Below are positions 1-7,889 of a stretch of 64,000 nt of DNA, one piece after another. The DNA is from Massilia violaceinigra. Its GTDB lineage: Bacteria; Pseudomonadota; Gammaproteobacteria; Burkholderiales; Burkholderiaceae_D. The first letter of the stretch is position 1, and the number at the start of each line of letters is the position of its first letter. A program made the position numbers and the translations under genes. The notes beneath the pieces were generated by a model. That model was not told where the DNA came from and searched no databases. It was given only the letters and a program-made list of their open reading frames with translations. The DNA lies in assembly GCF_002752675.1 (NCBI RefSeq), contig NZ_CP024608.1, forward strand, positions 5,084,001-5,148,000, read 5' to 3'.

Positions 1-783
1 ATCGTCGCCGGTGCGGATATGGCTGTGCGCGATGGTGACGTTGCGCGAGGAGCCGGGATCGATGCCGTCGGTATTGCGCGCGTCGTGCGGGGTGTCGATG
101 CGGATGCCCCACGCGGTAAAGCCGTCCACCCGGTTCATCGCCACATGGAAGTTGGCCGCATTGCGCAGGGTGATGCGGTACATCGTGAACTCCTGCGAGC
201 GCTCGAGCTGGATCAGGCGCGGCACGTTCTGGCGCAGCTTTTCCTTTTGCGCGCGGCGCGCGATTTGCCACCACGTCTCGGGCTTGCCGTCGATGCGCTG
301 GCCACCCTGGCCGTCGATGCTGCCGTCGCCCATGATGCCGGCACCGCTGATGCCATCACCCGTGATGAACGGGCGGCAGCCGGTGCCGGCTGCGTCGATG
401 GTGCCGCAGGTGTTGCGGCCACGGTCGAACAGTGCCGGATCGGTACTGGCGAACAGCGTGGCGCCGGCGTCGACCACCAGCGTCACGCCGCTCCTGAGCG
501 TCAGCGGGCCGGCGGTAAAGGCGCGCTTGTCGCCCTGCGCCGCCAGATGCAGCGCGTGGCCCGGCTTGCATTTGTCGATGGCGGCCTGGATGCGCGGCGC
601 ATCGTCGCGGCCGGGCAGGGCGGGTTCGGGCAGCAGCACCGCGCACGCGGGCGGCAGCGTTGGCTCGCGCACGGTGCGGGTGTCCTGCGCGTGCCCCGCC
701 CCGCACAGGGCCAGCGCGGCTGCCGCCAGCGTGCGCAGGCAATGCATGCGAGCGCGCCTCGCAGCCAATTCGCTCATCTTCAT
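1..783 (-). CDS. Polygalacturonase, GH28 family (partial, 3' end beyond the window)
   Basis: Secreted pectin-degrading glycoside hydrolase of family 28, expected to hydrolyse galacturonan outside the cytoplasm. Read on the minus strand, the frame is open for 261 codons to the window edge. It begins with an Ala/Leu-rich export signal ending near AGHAQ, followed by right-handed beta-helix style sequence. It then reaches the family signature NTDGIDPGSS and the start of the catalytic pair (ITGDD, last residues visible). The later GHG and RIK motifs are outside the window. The ATG at 783 has a GGAGAG Shine-Dalgarno sequence 3-8 bases upstream; a second in-frame ATG lies two codons on. Family assignment is firm, exact substrate is inferred. 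Confidence 0.85.
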   Translation of the reverse strand, partial: MKMSELAARRARMHCLRTLAAAALALCGAGHAQDTRTVREPTLPPACAVLLPEPALPGRDDAPRIQAAIDKCKPGHALHLAAQGDKRAFTAGPLTLRSGVTLVVDAGATLFASTDPALFDRGRNTCGTIDAAGTGCRPFITGDGISGAGIMGDGSIDGQGGQRIDGKPETWWQIARRAQKEKLRQNVPRLIQLERSQEFTMYRITLRNAANFHVAMNRVDGFTAWGIRIDTPHDARNTDGIDPGSSRNVTIAHSHIRTGDD

Positions 784-1094
784 GTGACTCTCCAGTGATT
801 GTTCCTGGCCTGCCAGAGGCAGTGCGCGGTCCGGGTACCTCGCGTACCCGGCGCCGTCGGACCAGGGCCGCGCGCAGTTCGGGGCTGGGGTCGTCCGGTT
901 GGAAAGTGAGCGTCGGGATGCTTGCACATGCCCTTGACGCATCGCTGATCATTCGATCAGGATCGAGGTTAGCAGATGCGTGTGAAAATGGCCATTCCCG
1001 TTACGCCGGATGGACATTATCGTCGGCGCGTTGGCGGATATCATCAGCGCGGCGCGGGTCGGGCCGGTCACCCGCGCTCCGTGTGCTGCTGTCG
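784..1094. other. Intergenic region with two inverted repeats
   Basis: No gene is seen here. It separates the polygalacturonase start from the TonB receptor stop; both genes are on the minus strand, so it should hold the polygalacturonase promoter and the receptor terminator. Two dyads stand out: an 8-bp stem with a 5-base loop at 831-851 (CCGGGTAC / GTACCCGG) and CTGATC-ATTC-GATCAG at 945-960. Neither is followed by a clear T tract, so either could be a regulator site. Confidence 0.5.
831..851. promoter_or_regulatory. Perfect 8-bp inverted repeat
   Basis: CCGGGTAC, five-base loop CTCGC, GTACCCGG. It lies about 50 bases upstream of the polygalacturonase start codon on the minus strand. A transcription-factor operator or mRNA leader hairpin is possible; there is no direct evidence for either. 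Confidence 0.35.
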
Positions 1095-3200
1095 TTACAG
1101 ATCGACCTTCACGCTCAGCTTGATGGTGCGCGGCGCACCGGCGGCCAGCCGTCCGCCGGCGCCGGCCCAGTACTGCTTGTCGCCGAGGTTCTCGACGTTG
1201 GCCTGCCAGGTGGTGCGTTTGCCCATGGTCTGGTTGACGTAGCGCGCGCCGGCGGTCCACAAGGTGGTGCCGCCAAGCCAGGCCTGGTTGAGGTCATTGA
1301 CCGGCCGGCGGCCCGTGTAATACATGCCGCTGTTAAGCGACAGCCCGGGCACGGCGTCGTCGAAGGCATACGATAGATAGGCGCTGGCGGTTTGCTTCGA
1401 GGCGTTTTCCGGCAGCTTGCCATTGTAGCTGGCGTTGATGTCGGCGAATTCCGGCTGCAGGAACTGGGCCGACGTTTGCCACGCCAGCTGGCGCGTCAGC
1501 TGGCCCTGGGTCGCCAGCTCCACGCCGCGATAGTGCTGTTCGCCGTCGGCCACGAACACATTGGCGGCGTTGGTGTAGTAGCCGGGACGGTCGATGTCGA
1601 ACAGTGCGGCCGACAGCAGGGTGCCGCCGGCGGCGCGCCAGCGCATGCCCAGTTCCTTCTGCTTGCTCACGCCGGGCGCCATGCGTTCGCCCTGGTTGAC
1701 GGTGCCGGCCGGACCAGGCTCGCCTTCTTCCAGGCCTTGCGCGGCGGAGGCATAGAACGACAGCTCGGCGAGCGGCTTGTAGATCACGGCCGCCATCGGC
1801 GTGGTTTTGCTGGCCGCGTAGTCGTTCGCGCCCTGCGTGCTGCGGTAGCGCACCTTGCGCGCACCGGCGATGAGCTGCCATTGGGGCGACAGTTCCATGC
1901 GGTCGATGGCGTACAGGCCGTCGTCGCGCGTGTCGAGGGCGGCGGTGGTCGGGCTGGCCGGGCGCGCGGACCAAGTGATGTTGCTGATGGCGACCGGGTC
2001 GTACAGGTTTTGCGCGGCGACCGCGTAGTTGCTCTGGTAGATCGGGTCCTGGGTCTTGTTGGTGCGGCTGACGCCAACCGTCATCTCGTGCTTGATGGCG
2101 CCCGTGCTAACGGTGCCGAACAGCTCCGCGCGCACGATATCGGAATCGACCACGCTGTGTTGCGAATTGCCGGCGATGCGGCCGGCGCCCGTCGCCACGG
2201 CGGCAGCGTTCGTGAAGCGGAAGATCGCCAGGTTGCGTTCGCGCGCGACCTGCGAGCGGCCGCCTTCGAGCGTGAGCGCCCAGCCCTCGGCCAGCGCGTA
2301 GTCGGCACGCAGGGCGACGCTTTTGCTGGTGGCGTCGAATTTGGCGATGTCCGGGCCGACCAGGCGCACCGGGTCCACCGCGCGCGGCAGGGCGATCACG
2401 CCATTGACGGCGGCGGGCAGCGCCACGCCCACTTCTTCGGTGATCTTGCGGCGGTCGTATTCCAGGTCCGCCTTGAGCAGCAGGCGGCTGTCGACGCGCC
2501 AGTCCAGCGCGGCGGAGGCAAAGCGCCGGCTGCCGTCGCCGACCTTGTCGAGGAAGCTGCCCAGCGCACCACCGGCCGCGTTGACGCGCACGCCGAATTG
2601 CTGCTGCTGTCCGAGGCGGCGGCCGATATCGACATTGGCAATCGCCGTGCCGTGGTCATCGAGTTTCAGGCCGGCGCTGGTGACGGCGGCCGTGCCGGCG
2701 CGCTTGGTGACGAAGTTGACCACGCCCGCCGGCGAGGTAAAGCCGTAGTACAGCGCCGAGGCGCCCTTGAGCACTTCGACGCGCTCCTTGTTCTCCATCG
2801 GCACCTGGGAGAAATTCATGACCGGCACCGAGCCATTCAAGCGGTAGTTGGTGCGGTTCTCGACCGCGATGCCGCGGATGACCAGCTGGTCCCAGGTGTC
2901 GCCGCCGTTCTGCTGGCGCGTTACGCCGGCCGTATTGCGCAGCGCGTCGTACAGGCCGGCGGCGGCCTGCAGTTCCAGCACCTCGCGCGTGATGACGTTG
3001 ACGGTGGAGGGCACATCCATCACGTTCGCTCCGCGAAAGCTCCCCGCCGACACCGAGTTCGGCACGAAGCCCTGGGCGCGCACGGCCGTGATGGTGACCG
3101 CTTCCACCACGCCGCCGTCGCCGGTCTGGGCGAGTGCCTGGGCTTGGGCGCAGGCGAGGGAAACAGCGAAGCAGAGAGGGCGAAGGCGGGGTGCGGTCAT
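1095..3200 (-). CDS. TonB-dependent siderophore receptor
   Basis: Outer-membrane ferric-siderophore uptake channel energised by TonB-ExbBD. The 701-residue length is normal for FpvA/FhuA-type receptors. It has a signal peptide (residues 1-24, ending AQALAQ), a TonB-box-like segment around EAVTITAV, and a plug domain (about 45-160) with the motifs VNVITREVLE, RGIAVENRT and VEVLKGASALYYG. A 22-strand-type barrel follows. The last residues are KLSVKVDL, with terminal Leu instead of the usual aromatic residue, mildly atypical for BAM recognition. A Fur box lies about 45 bases upstream, so iron repression is likely. The ATG at 3200 is preceded by GAAAG. The ligand cannot be predicted. Confidence 0.9.
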   Translation of the reverse strand: MTAPRLRPLCFAVSLACAQAQALAQTGDGGVVEAVTITAVRAQGFVPNSVSAGSFRGANVMDVPSTVNVITREVLELQAAAGLYDALRNTAGVTRQQNGGDTWDQLVIRGIAVENRTNYRLNGSVPVMNFSQVPMENKERVEVLKGASALYYGFTSPAGVVNFVTKRAGTAAVTSAGLKLDDHGTAIANVDIGRRLGQQQQFGVRVNAAGGALGSFLDKVGDGSRRFASAALDWRVDSRLLLKADLEYDRRKITEEVGVALPAAVNGVIALPRAVDPVRLVGPDIAKFDATSKSVALRADYALAEGWALTLEGGRSQVARERNLAIFRFTNAAAVATGAGRIAGNSQHSVVDSDIVRAELFGTVSTGAIKHEMTVGVSRTNKTQDPIYQSNYAVAAQNLYDPVAISNITWSARPASPTTAALDTRDDGLYAIDRMELSPQWQLIAGARKVRYRSTQGANDYAASKTTPMAAVIYKPLAELSFYASAAQGLEEGEPGPAGTVNQGERMAPGVSKQKELGMRWRAAGGTLLSAALFDIDRPGYYTNAANVFVADGEQHYRGVELATQGQLTRQLAWQTSAQFLQPEFADINASYNGKLPENASKQTASAYLSYAFDDAVPGLSLNSGMYYTGRRPVNDLNQAWLGGTTLWTAGARYVNQTMGKRTTWQANVENLGDKQYWAGAGGRLAAGAPRTIKLSVKVDL

Positions 3201-3243
3201 GGTGAAACTTTCAAGAGGTCGTGCAAAAGCCCAACATTTTATG

Positions 3244-3262
3244 CTAAATGAGAATCATTAGC
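3244..3262 (-). promoter_or_regulatory. Fur box upstream of the siderophore receptor
   Basis: The 19-base site CTAAATGAGAATCATTAGC matches the classical Fur consensus at 14 of 19 positions and is a near-palindrome centred on GAGAATCATT. It sits 44-62 bases upstream of the receptor start, as expected for iron-dependent repression. It could also influence the divergent DUF455 gene, whose start is at 3339. Confidence 0.85.
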
Positions 3263-3338
3263 AATTAAGTGGGCCTGGCTCTGATCCGCGCCGGCGGGCT
3301 TGGTATACTGCCCGGATTTATACGTACAGGGTTATACG

Positions 3339-4139
3339 ATGGCGCAACCGCTGGAACTGCGCGCACACGCGCTGCAGTGCTTACTTGAACCCGATCCCGG
3401 CACCAAGACCGCCCTCATTGCCGCGCTGGCGCAGGCGCATCTGGCCGCCGGCTGGGTGGTGGACAATGGCGCCGCATTCGACGTAACGCGTCCGATTCCC
3501 GGCCGGCCGGAGCGCCCGCTGCTGGTACCGCCACGCCTGGTGGGGCGGCGTTCGATGGTGACGGTGGAGGGGCGCGCGATGCTGGTTCATTCGCTGGCCC
3601 ACATCGAATTTAACGCGATGAACCTGGCGCTCGATGCGCTCTGGCGTTTCCCGGATCTGCCCGCGGAGTATTACACCGACTGGCTGCGCGTGGCAAAGGA
3701 AGAGGCTTATCACTTCTCGATGCTGGCCGCGCATCTGCAGGTGCTCGGTTACCAGTACGGCGACTTCCCGGCGCACGACAGCTTGTGGGAGATGGTCGAG
3801 AAAACCAAGGGCGACGTGGTGGCGCGCATGGCGCTGGTGCCGCGCACCCTGGAAGCGCGCGGACTCGATGCGATTCCGCCGTTGCGCGCCAAGATCGCGC
3901 AGGCGGGCGACATGGCGGCGGCAGCGATCCTCGACATCATTTTGCGCGACGAGGTCGGGCATGTGGAGATCGGCAACCGCTGGTACCGCTATCTGTGCGA
4001 ACAGCGCGGGCTCGATCCGCAGACGGCGTACGCCGAACTGGCGCTGCGCTACGAAGCGCCAGTACTGAAGGGGCCGTTCAATCTCGACGCGCGCCGCCGC
4101 GCGGGTTTTACCGAGGCGGAGCTCGTCGATTTCTCGTAA
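3339..4139 (+). CDS. DUF455 ferritin-like domain protein
   Basis: A 266-residue member of the DUF455 family, which has a ferritin-like four-helix bundle. Candidate metal-binding helices are visible: HIEFNAMNLALD, AKEEAYHFSML and LRDEVGHVEIGN, giving the E/ExxH pairs typical of di-iron ferritin-like proteins. No reaction is established for the family. The frame extends upstream to a TTG at 3300, but the ATG at 3339 has AGGG eight bases before it and matches the family N terminus (MAQPLELRA). It stands alone, divergent from the iron-regulated receptor, and a role in metal or oxidative metabolism would be a guess. Confidence 0.8.
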   Translation: MAQPLELRAHALQCLLEPDPGTKTALIAALAQAHLAAGWVVDNGAAFDVTRPIPGRPERPLLVPPRLVGRRSMVTVEGRAMLVHSLAHIEFNAMNLALDALWRFPDLPAEYYTDWLRVAKEEAYHFSMLAAHLQVLGYQYGDFPAHDSLWEMVEKTKGDVVARMALVPRTLEARGLDAIPPLRAKIAQAGDMAAAAILDIILRDEVGHVEIGNRWYRYLCEQRGLDPQTAYAELALRYEAPVLKGPFNLDARRRAGFTEAELVDFS

Positions 4140-4274
4140 CGCGGGTGGTATTGCCAGACCCGAAATAGCAGCCGCCGCGCAGGTGCACGATCGGCTGCAC
4201 GGTGGGGTACCACCACCTCTCCTTGATGGTCAGCCCGTCCGGTTTCTCGACGAGCCGCACCAATTGAGCCGCAC

Positions 4275-5339
4275 TCAACGCATCTTGAGCATGTCGGCCA
4301 GCGACCACTTGAGCGGCGCGCCCGCGGTGTCGGTGATGGTGGTCAGCTCGCCGAAGATGCGGCCCTGGACATTATCGGGCAGGCGCACGAAGGCCGTGTT
4401 GCCGACGGCGTCATCGCCGTGAACGAAGCCCCAGGTGAAAAATTTGATGGCGGCCACGGTGTTGTCGGGCTTGCTGCTGACCAGCGGGACGATGGCAAAG
4501 GTACTGGCCGTGATCGGCCAGCTGCCGGCACCGGGCTTATCGGTGAGCATTTCTTCGTAGGCGCCCTTGGTCGCCCATCCGCTATTGTTCATCGCCGAGG
4601 AAAAGCCGGCGCCGGTTGGGGTGACGAACTTGCCGTCGCGGTTCTTCAGCATGGCGAAGTTCAGTTTGTTCTTCGAGACATACTGGTAGTCCACATAGCC
4701 GATCGCGCCTGCGGTCTGCTTGAGTGCGGCCACCACGGATGAGCTGCCTTTGACGGGCGTCGTTCCCGCGACCCAGGCAATGCTGTAGTTGCTGCCGTAG
4801 GCGGCTTTCCAGTCAGGACTGCTTTTGCTGAGGTAATCGGTGAAGTTGAACGTGGTGCCCGAGCTGTCCTGGCGGGTCACGACGGTGATCGGCAGGGCAG
4901 GCAGGGTCAGTCCCGGATTGAGGGCTTGCAGCTTGGGATCGTTCCATTTCGTGATTTTCCGGCTGAAGATGTCGGCCAGGAGCTCGCCGGTCAATTTGAG
5001 CTGTCCGCTGGCGACGCCGGGCACATTAATGATCGGCACGATGCCGGAGACGGCAGTCGGGAAACACAGCAGTTTGCCCGATTTGCGTTCATCCGCGGAC
5101 AGGAAAACATCGGTGGCGCCGAAGTCCACCTTGCGGCTCTTGACCTGCTGTAAGCCGTCCGTGGAACTGCTGGACTGGTAGCTGACGCCCACTTGGGCGT
5201 ACTTGCTGTACGCGGCGGCCATCGAGGTGTACAGGATTTCTGCCGCCGACGAGCCGGCGCCCGCCAATTGGTTCTGGGCATAAGTGGCAGGGGACAAGAC
5301 CACGAGGGCGGCAAAGATGATTTTATTTTTGAATGACAT
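4275..5339 (-). CDS. PstS-like phosphate-binding periplasmic protein
   Basis: Periplasmic phosphate-binding protein of the ABC-type Pst family, 354 residues. A signal peptide ends at ATYAQ; the mature N terminus has the phosphate-loop signature AGAGSSAAE, and further PBP features follow (VDFGATDVFL, SSGTTFNFTDYL, GAIGYVDYQYV). The frame continues upstream of 5339, but ATG 5339 precedes the signal peptide and has GGAAAA about eight bases before it. No pstCAB or phoU genes are adjacent, so this is an orphan binding protein; it may supply a distant transporter or act in phosphate scavenging. No clear Pho box was found upstream. Confidence 0.85.
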   Translation of the reverse strand: MSFKNKIIFAALVVLSPATYAQNQLAGAGSSAAEILYTSMAAAYSKYAQVGVSYQSSSSTDGLQQVKSRKVDFGATDVFLSADERKSGKLLCFPTAVSGIVPIINVPGVASGQLKLTGELLADIFSRKITKWNDPKLQALNPGLTLPALPITVVTRQDSSGTTFNFTDYLSKSSPDWKAAYGSNYSIAWVAGTTPVKGSSSVVAALKQTAGAIGYVDYQYVSKNKLNFAMLKNRDGKFVTPTGAGFSSAMNNSGWATKGAYEEMLTDKPGAGSWPITASTFAIVPLVSSKPDNTVAAIKFFTWGFVHGDDAVGNTAFVRLPDNVQGRIFGELTTITDTAGAPLKWSLADMLKMR

Positions 5340-5839
5340 AGTGGTTTTCCGTATTCGGCTATTAAGTATCAAGGTTTGGCGTACGCACAGCATCGATGCC
5401 CGGCCGTCGGTGTGGCCAGGGCGAGCGAGATACATGGCGCGGGAAAGTCGCTTTTCTCAGGCTACGCCAGGCGTAACGCGGGAATGTCGCATGGGAGGGC
5501 CACGGCGCATGGCCGGGACCGGATCGGAGCGGTTGCGGTGATGCTGGCACGCTGGCCAGCCACCTATTGGCAAGTGACTTCTAACAATAAAAGATTCTAC
5601 ACAGAAATAAAGAAAAAAGGGTTGTGAACGCGACTTTAGAAGAAAAGCTCGGAATTACGTGTTGTTGGCGGCATTATAGAGCAATGCAGCTGGCATAGTG
5701 AAGTGCGTAAATACGCAATGTTGTCATTCATGTCATTATATTTTGCCTTTGTATTGGCTTATAGCTATTTCATTGCGCGGTAGAAAATACAACATTGAAC
5801 TTTTACATGCACTGGTGAATGATTGAAGGGGATGCTTCG
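5340..5839. other. Intergenic stretch, no gene seen
   Basis: About 500 bases between divergent pstS and the chemoreceptor remnant. The first half is GC-rich without a convincing ORF. The second half (from about 5575) is AT-rich, consistent with promoters, and includes the dyad TGCGTA-AA-TACGCA at 5704-5717. No Pho box matching the CTGTCAT repeat consensus was recognised. Confidence 0.5.
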
Positions 5840-6078
5840 ATGAAGCTAAATAACCTCAAGATGTCGGTGCGGCTTGGCGGCCTGGGCGGATTTTTCGTGT
5901 TGGCATTGCTAAGGGTCTGTGAGGGGGGAATCAACGCTTTGGTCAGCAGCAACGGCCAGAGCGCGCTCCGCTGCAAAACGTGAACGCCGCTGCCAGGCAG
6001 CAGCAGGCCGGCAGCCTGGCGCAAACGGTCAGCGTGTTCAAGCTGGCCAGCGCGCACGGTCAAGCGGGTCAGCCTGCC
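5840..6078 (+). pseudogene. Remnant of a methyl-accepting chemotaxis protein gene
   Basis: The start is a well-formed MCP N terminus with a good ribosome site (AAGGG nine bases before the ATG): MKLNNLKMSVRLGGLGGFF, the cytoplasmic start plus first membrane helix of Oxalobacteraceae chemoreceptors. The frame then degenerates and stops at 5981-5983. From 5980, in another frame, comes the typical MCP C terminus (RQQQAGSLAQTVSVFKLA, then a G/A/Q-rich tail). The sensor, HAMP and signalling domains (normally about 450 residues) are missing. The sequence therefore looks like an internal deletion plus frameshift. The tail runs into the 3' end of the convergent ligase gene without its own stop. Confidence 0.75.
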
Positions 6079-7187
6079 GCGGCGTCGCTCTCTTCGTCGT
6101 CGCCTTCGCCTTCTTCCAGAGCGTCGTCCGCCTTGTATTTGAGCTGCGCGGCGCTGCATGCCGAGATGTCGAGGTCGTCGCGGATGCCTTTGTAGGTCGA
6201 GATATGCAGCTTGCCGTCGGGGTGCGCGTACAGGTAGCGCACGTCGACCAGGGCGCCGACCGGGGGGATGTCGACATTCGATGAAATGGTGACCTTGCCC
6301 ATGTCGACCTTGGCGCCAGCGGCGTCGAATACCACCACGTGCACGCTGCGCTTGTCCTTGGCCACCCGGTCGACCACGAAGGTGCCGGTTTCGTAGAACA
6401 CGTGCTTGAGCGCGTCGCCGCCCGAGGCCGGCCGTCCGTGGGCGTAGGTGGCGTCTTTCTTGCGAAAGACCACGCCTTCACCGCGCTTTTGCCGGATGCG
6501 TTCGAAGGCCTCGGTCTTGGACGCCGTGCCTTTGTAGACAGGCGACACCGAGACATTCGCGCCGGACTTGACCGTCGTCGTGAGCAGCGCGTGGCGTTCC
6601 TCGAAGCCGAGTTCGTGCAGCCTGCGTCCGCCCAGTTCCAGGATGTCGAAAATGCTCAGGCGCGGGCCGGGCAGCGCTTCGCCATCGAGGATGGTGCCGG
6701 CGGGCAGGGCCGACAGGTCGGCCACCACGCCCAGCGGCAGCGGCGCCGGAAAGCCGTTGCGCTTGCTGCCGACCAGTTCGCCCGGCGCCTTGACCGACAC
6801 CATGCGCCGGTGCCCGTCGTCTTTTTCCTGCATCACCCAGTCGTCGTCCCGCAGCAGCCTGGCGGCGTGCTCGTCGGCGATGGGCTTGAGCAGCTGCGGC
6901 AGCACGCCGGTGAAGTCCGATTCCAGATCGGTGCCCTGGTAGGGCACGCCGGCGTCGTCAGGGCTGTAGCCGCCCTTGAGCTTGGTCCTGACGAGGGTGT
7001 CGTAGATGCCCTTCGCTTCGGCGTAGGGCAAGGGTGTGGCGGTCTTGGCCTGATGGGTCAGCGCGCTGCCGCGCCGCCCGTTGCGGCCGTACACCACCCA
7101 GCCGCCGTCGACCGGGTCGAGGTGGCAGTGGTATTCCTTGTCGGTCGAGCCCTTGGTCTGGTACAGCGAGACTGATTCTTTTTCCAT
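6069..7187 (-). CDS. WGR-domain ATP-dependent DNA ligase-like protein
   Basis: A 372-residue protein. Residues 1-80 form a WGR domain (WVVYGRNGRRGS region), a nucleic-acid-binding module known from PARPs. An ATP-dependent ligase adenylation domain follows, with motif I EKDDGHR (putative nucleophile Lys122), a KRNG-like motif and EGVVFRKKD as motif IV/V. The C-terminal part resembles an OB fold, then a Glu/Asp/Ala-rich tail. The expected activity is nick sealing through ligase-adenylate. No LigD polymerase, nuclease or Ku gene is adjacent. Start at 7187 is chosen for the AGGAA site just upstream; an earlier in-frame ATG at 7208 is possible. Activity is inferred. Confidence 0.8.
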   Translation of the reverse strand: MEKESVSLYQTKGSTDKEYHCHLDPVDGGWVVYGRNGRRGSALTHQAKTATPLPYAEAKGIYDTLVRTKLKGGYSPDDAGVPYQGTDLESDFTGVLPQLLKPIADEHAARLLRDDDWVMQEKDDGHRRMVSVKAPGELVGSKRNGFPAPLPLGVVADLSALPAGTILDGEALPGPRLSIFDILELGGRRLHELGFEERHALLTTTVKSGANVSVSPVYKGTASKTEAFERIRQKRGEGVVFRKKDATYAHGRPASGGDALKHVFYETGTFVVDRVAKDKRSVHVVVFDAAGAKVDMGKVTISSNVDIPPVGALVDVRYLYAHPDGKLHISTYKGIRDDLDISACSAAQLKYKADDALEEGEGDDEESDAAAG

Positions 7188-7272
7188 ACACGTTCCTGTC
7201 ATGTTCATTTAACCGTTGCGCCGGCGTCAGCCGTGTTGCACGCCTTGCCGGCGCCGATGGTAAGATCGCGCC

Positions 7273-7731
7273 ATGACAAATACACTTGCCCCAACCCTGC
7301 CGCCGACCCTCGTTCACACCATGCGCATGCCGATCCGGTGGGGCGACATGGACGCGATGGGACACGTTAACAACACGGTGTACTTCCGCTATATCGAACA
7401 GGCCCGCATTTCGTGGTTCGACCTGGTTGCCTGCACGCCCGACCCGGCCGGCGAAGGGCCGGTCATCGTCAACGCCCACTGCTCGTTCCTCAAGCAGCTC
7501 AAGTATCCGGGCGAGATCGAGATCCGCACTTTCGTGGGGCCGCCGGGACGCTCCAGCTTCGAGATGTTCCACCAGATCCGGATGGTCGGTGCCGACGGCA
7601 ATCCCGGCGAGCTGCATGCCGAGGGCGGTGCCAAAGTCGTGTGGGTCAACTTCCCGGCCGAAAAATCGGTACCCTTGCCGAACGCGATCTGCAAGTTGCT
7701 TCCACCGCAGAAGCTGTTGCCCGGCAAATAA
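7273..7731 (+). CDS. Acyl-CoA thioesterase, hotdog fold (4HBT family)
   Basis: A 152-residue single-hotdog enzyme of the YbgC/4-hydroxybenzoyl-CoA thioesterase group, hydrolysing acyl-CoA to free acid and CoA. The signature segment RWGDMDAMGHVNNTVYFRY (residues 22-40) contains the conserved catalytic Asp of this family and the HVNNxxY motif on the central helix. Length is typical. It is divergent from the ligase gene with an 85-base gap and ends in front of a strong terminator. Substrate chain length cannot be predicted. Confidence 0.85.
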   Translation: MTNTLAPTLPPTLVHTMRMPIRWGDMDAMGHVNNTVYFRYIEQARISWFDLVACTPDPAGEGPVIVNAHCSFLKQLKYPGEIEIRTFVGPPGRSSFEMFHQIRMVGADGNPGELHAEGGAKVVWVNFPAEKSVPLPNAICKLLPPQKLLPGK

Positions 7732-7823
7732 TCCCGCCTTGCCGGCAGTATCGTATCAGTAATTTGCTGTTCGGCAAAAGGCAAAGCCATTGCATCAATT
7801 CCCGATACCGGCGCTGCAAACGA

Positions 7824-7852
7824 AAAAAGCCCCTGATAATCAGGGGCTTTTT
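7824..7852. terminator. Bidirectional rho-independent terminator
   Basis: A 13-bp perfect stem (AAAAAGCCCCTGA / TCAGGGGCTTTTT) with loop TAA. The flanking A and T runs give a U tract on either strand, so it can end both the thioesterase transcript and the convergent permease transcript. Confidence 0.9.
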
Positions 7853-7889
7853 CGTTGCGGCGATGAAGCGCACCGTCCGGTAAGGGACC

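Noticed and set aside
945..960. Mobile-element end or attachment site
   Set aside because: The dyad CTGATC-ATTC-GATCAG is short and has no paired copy or transposase nearby.
1392..3251. 619-codon open frame on the plus strand opposite the TonB receptor
   Set aside because: It is the antisense shadow of a strong TonB receptor gene; high GC keeps the reverse frame open and the translation is His/Gly/Arg-rich nonsense.
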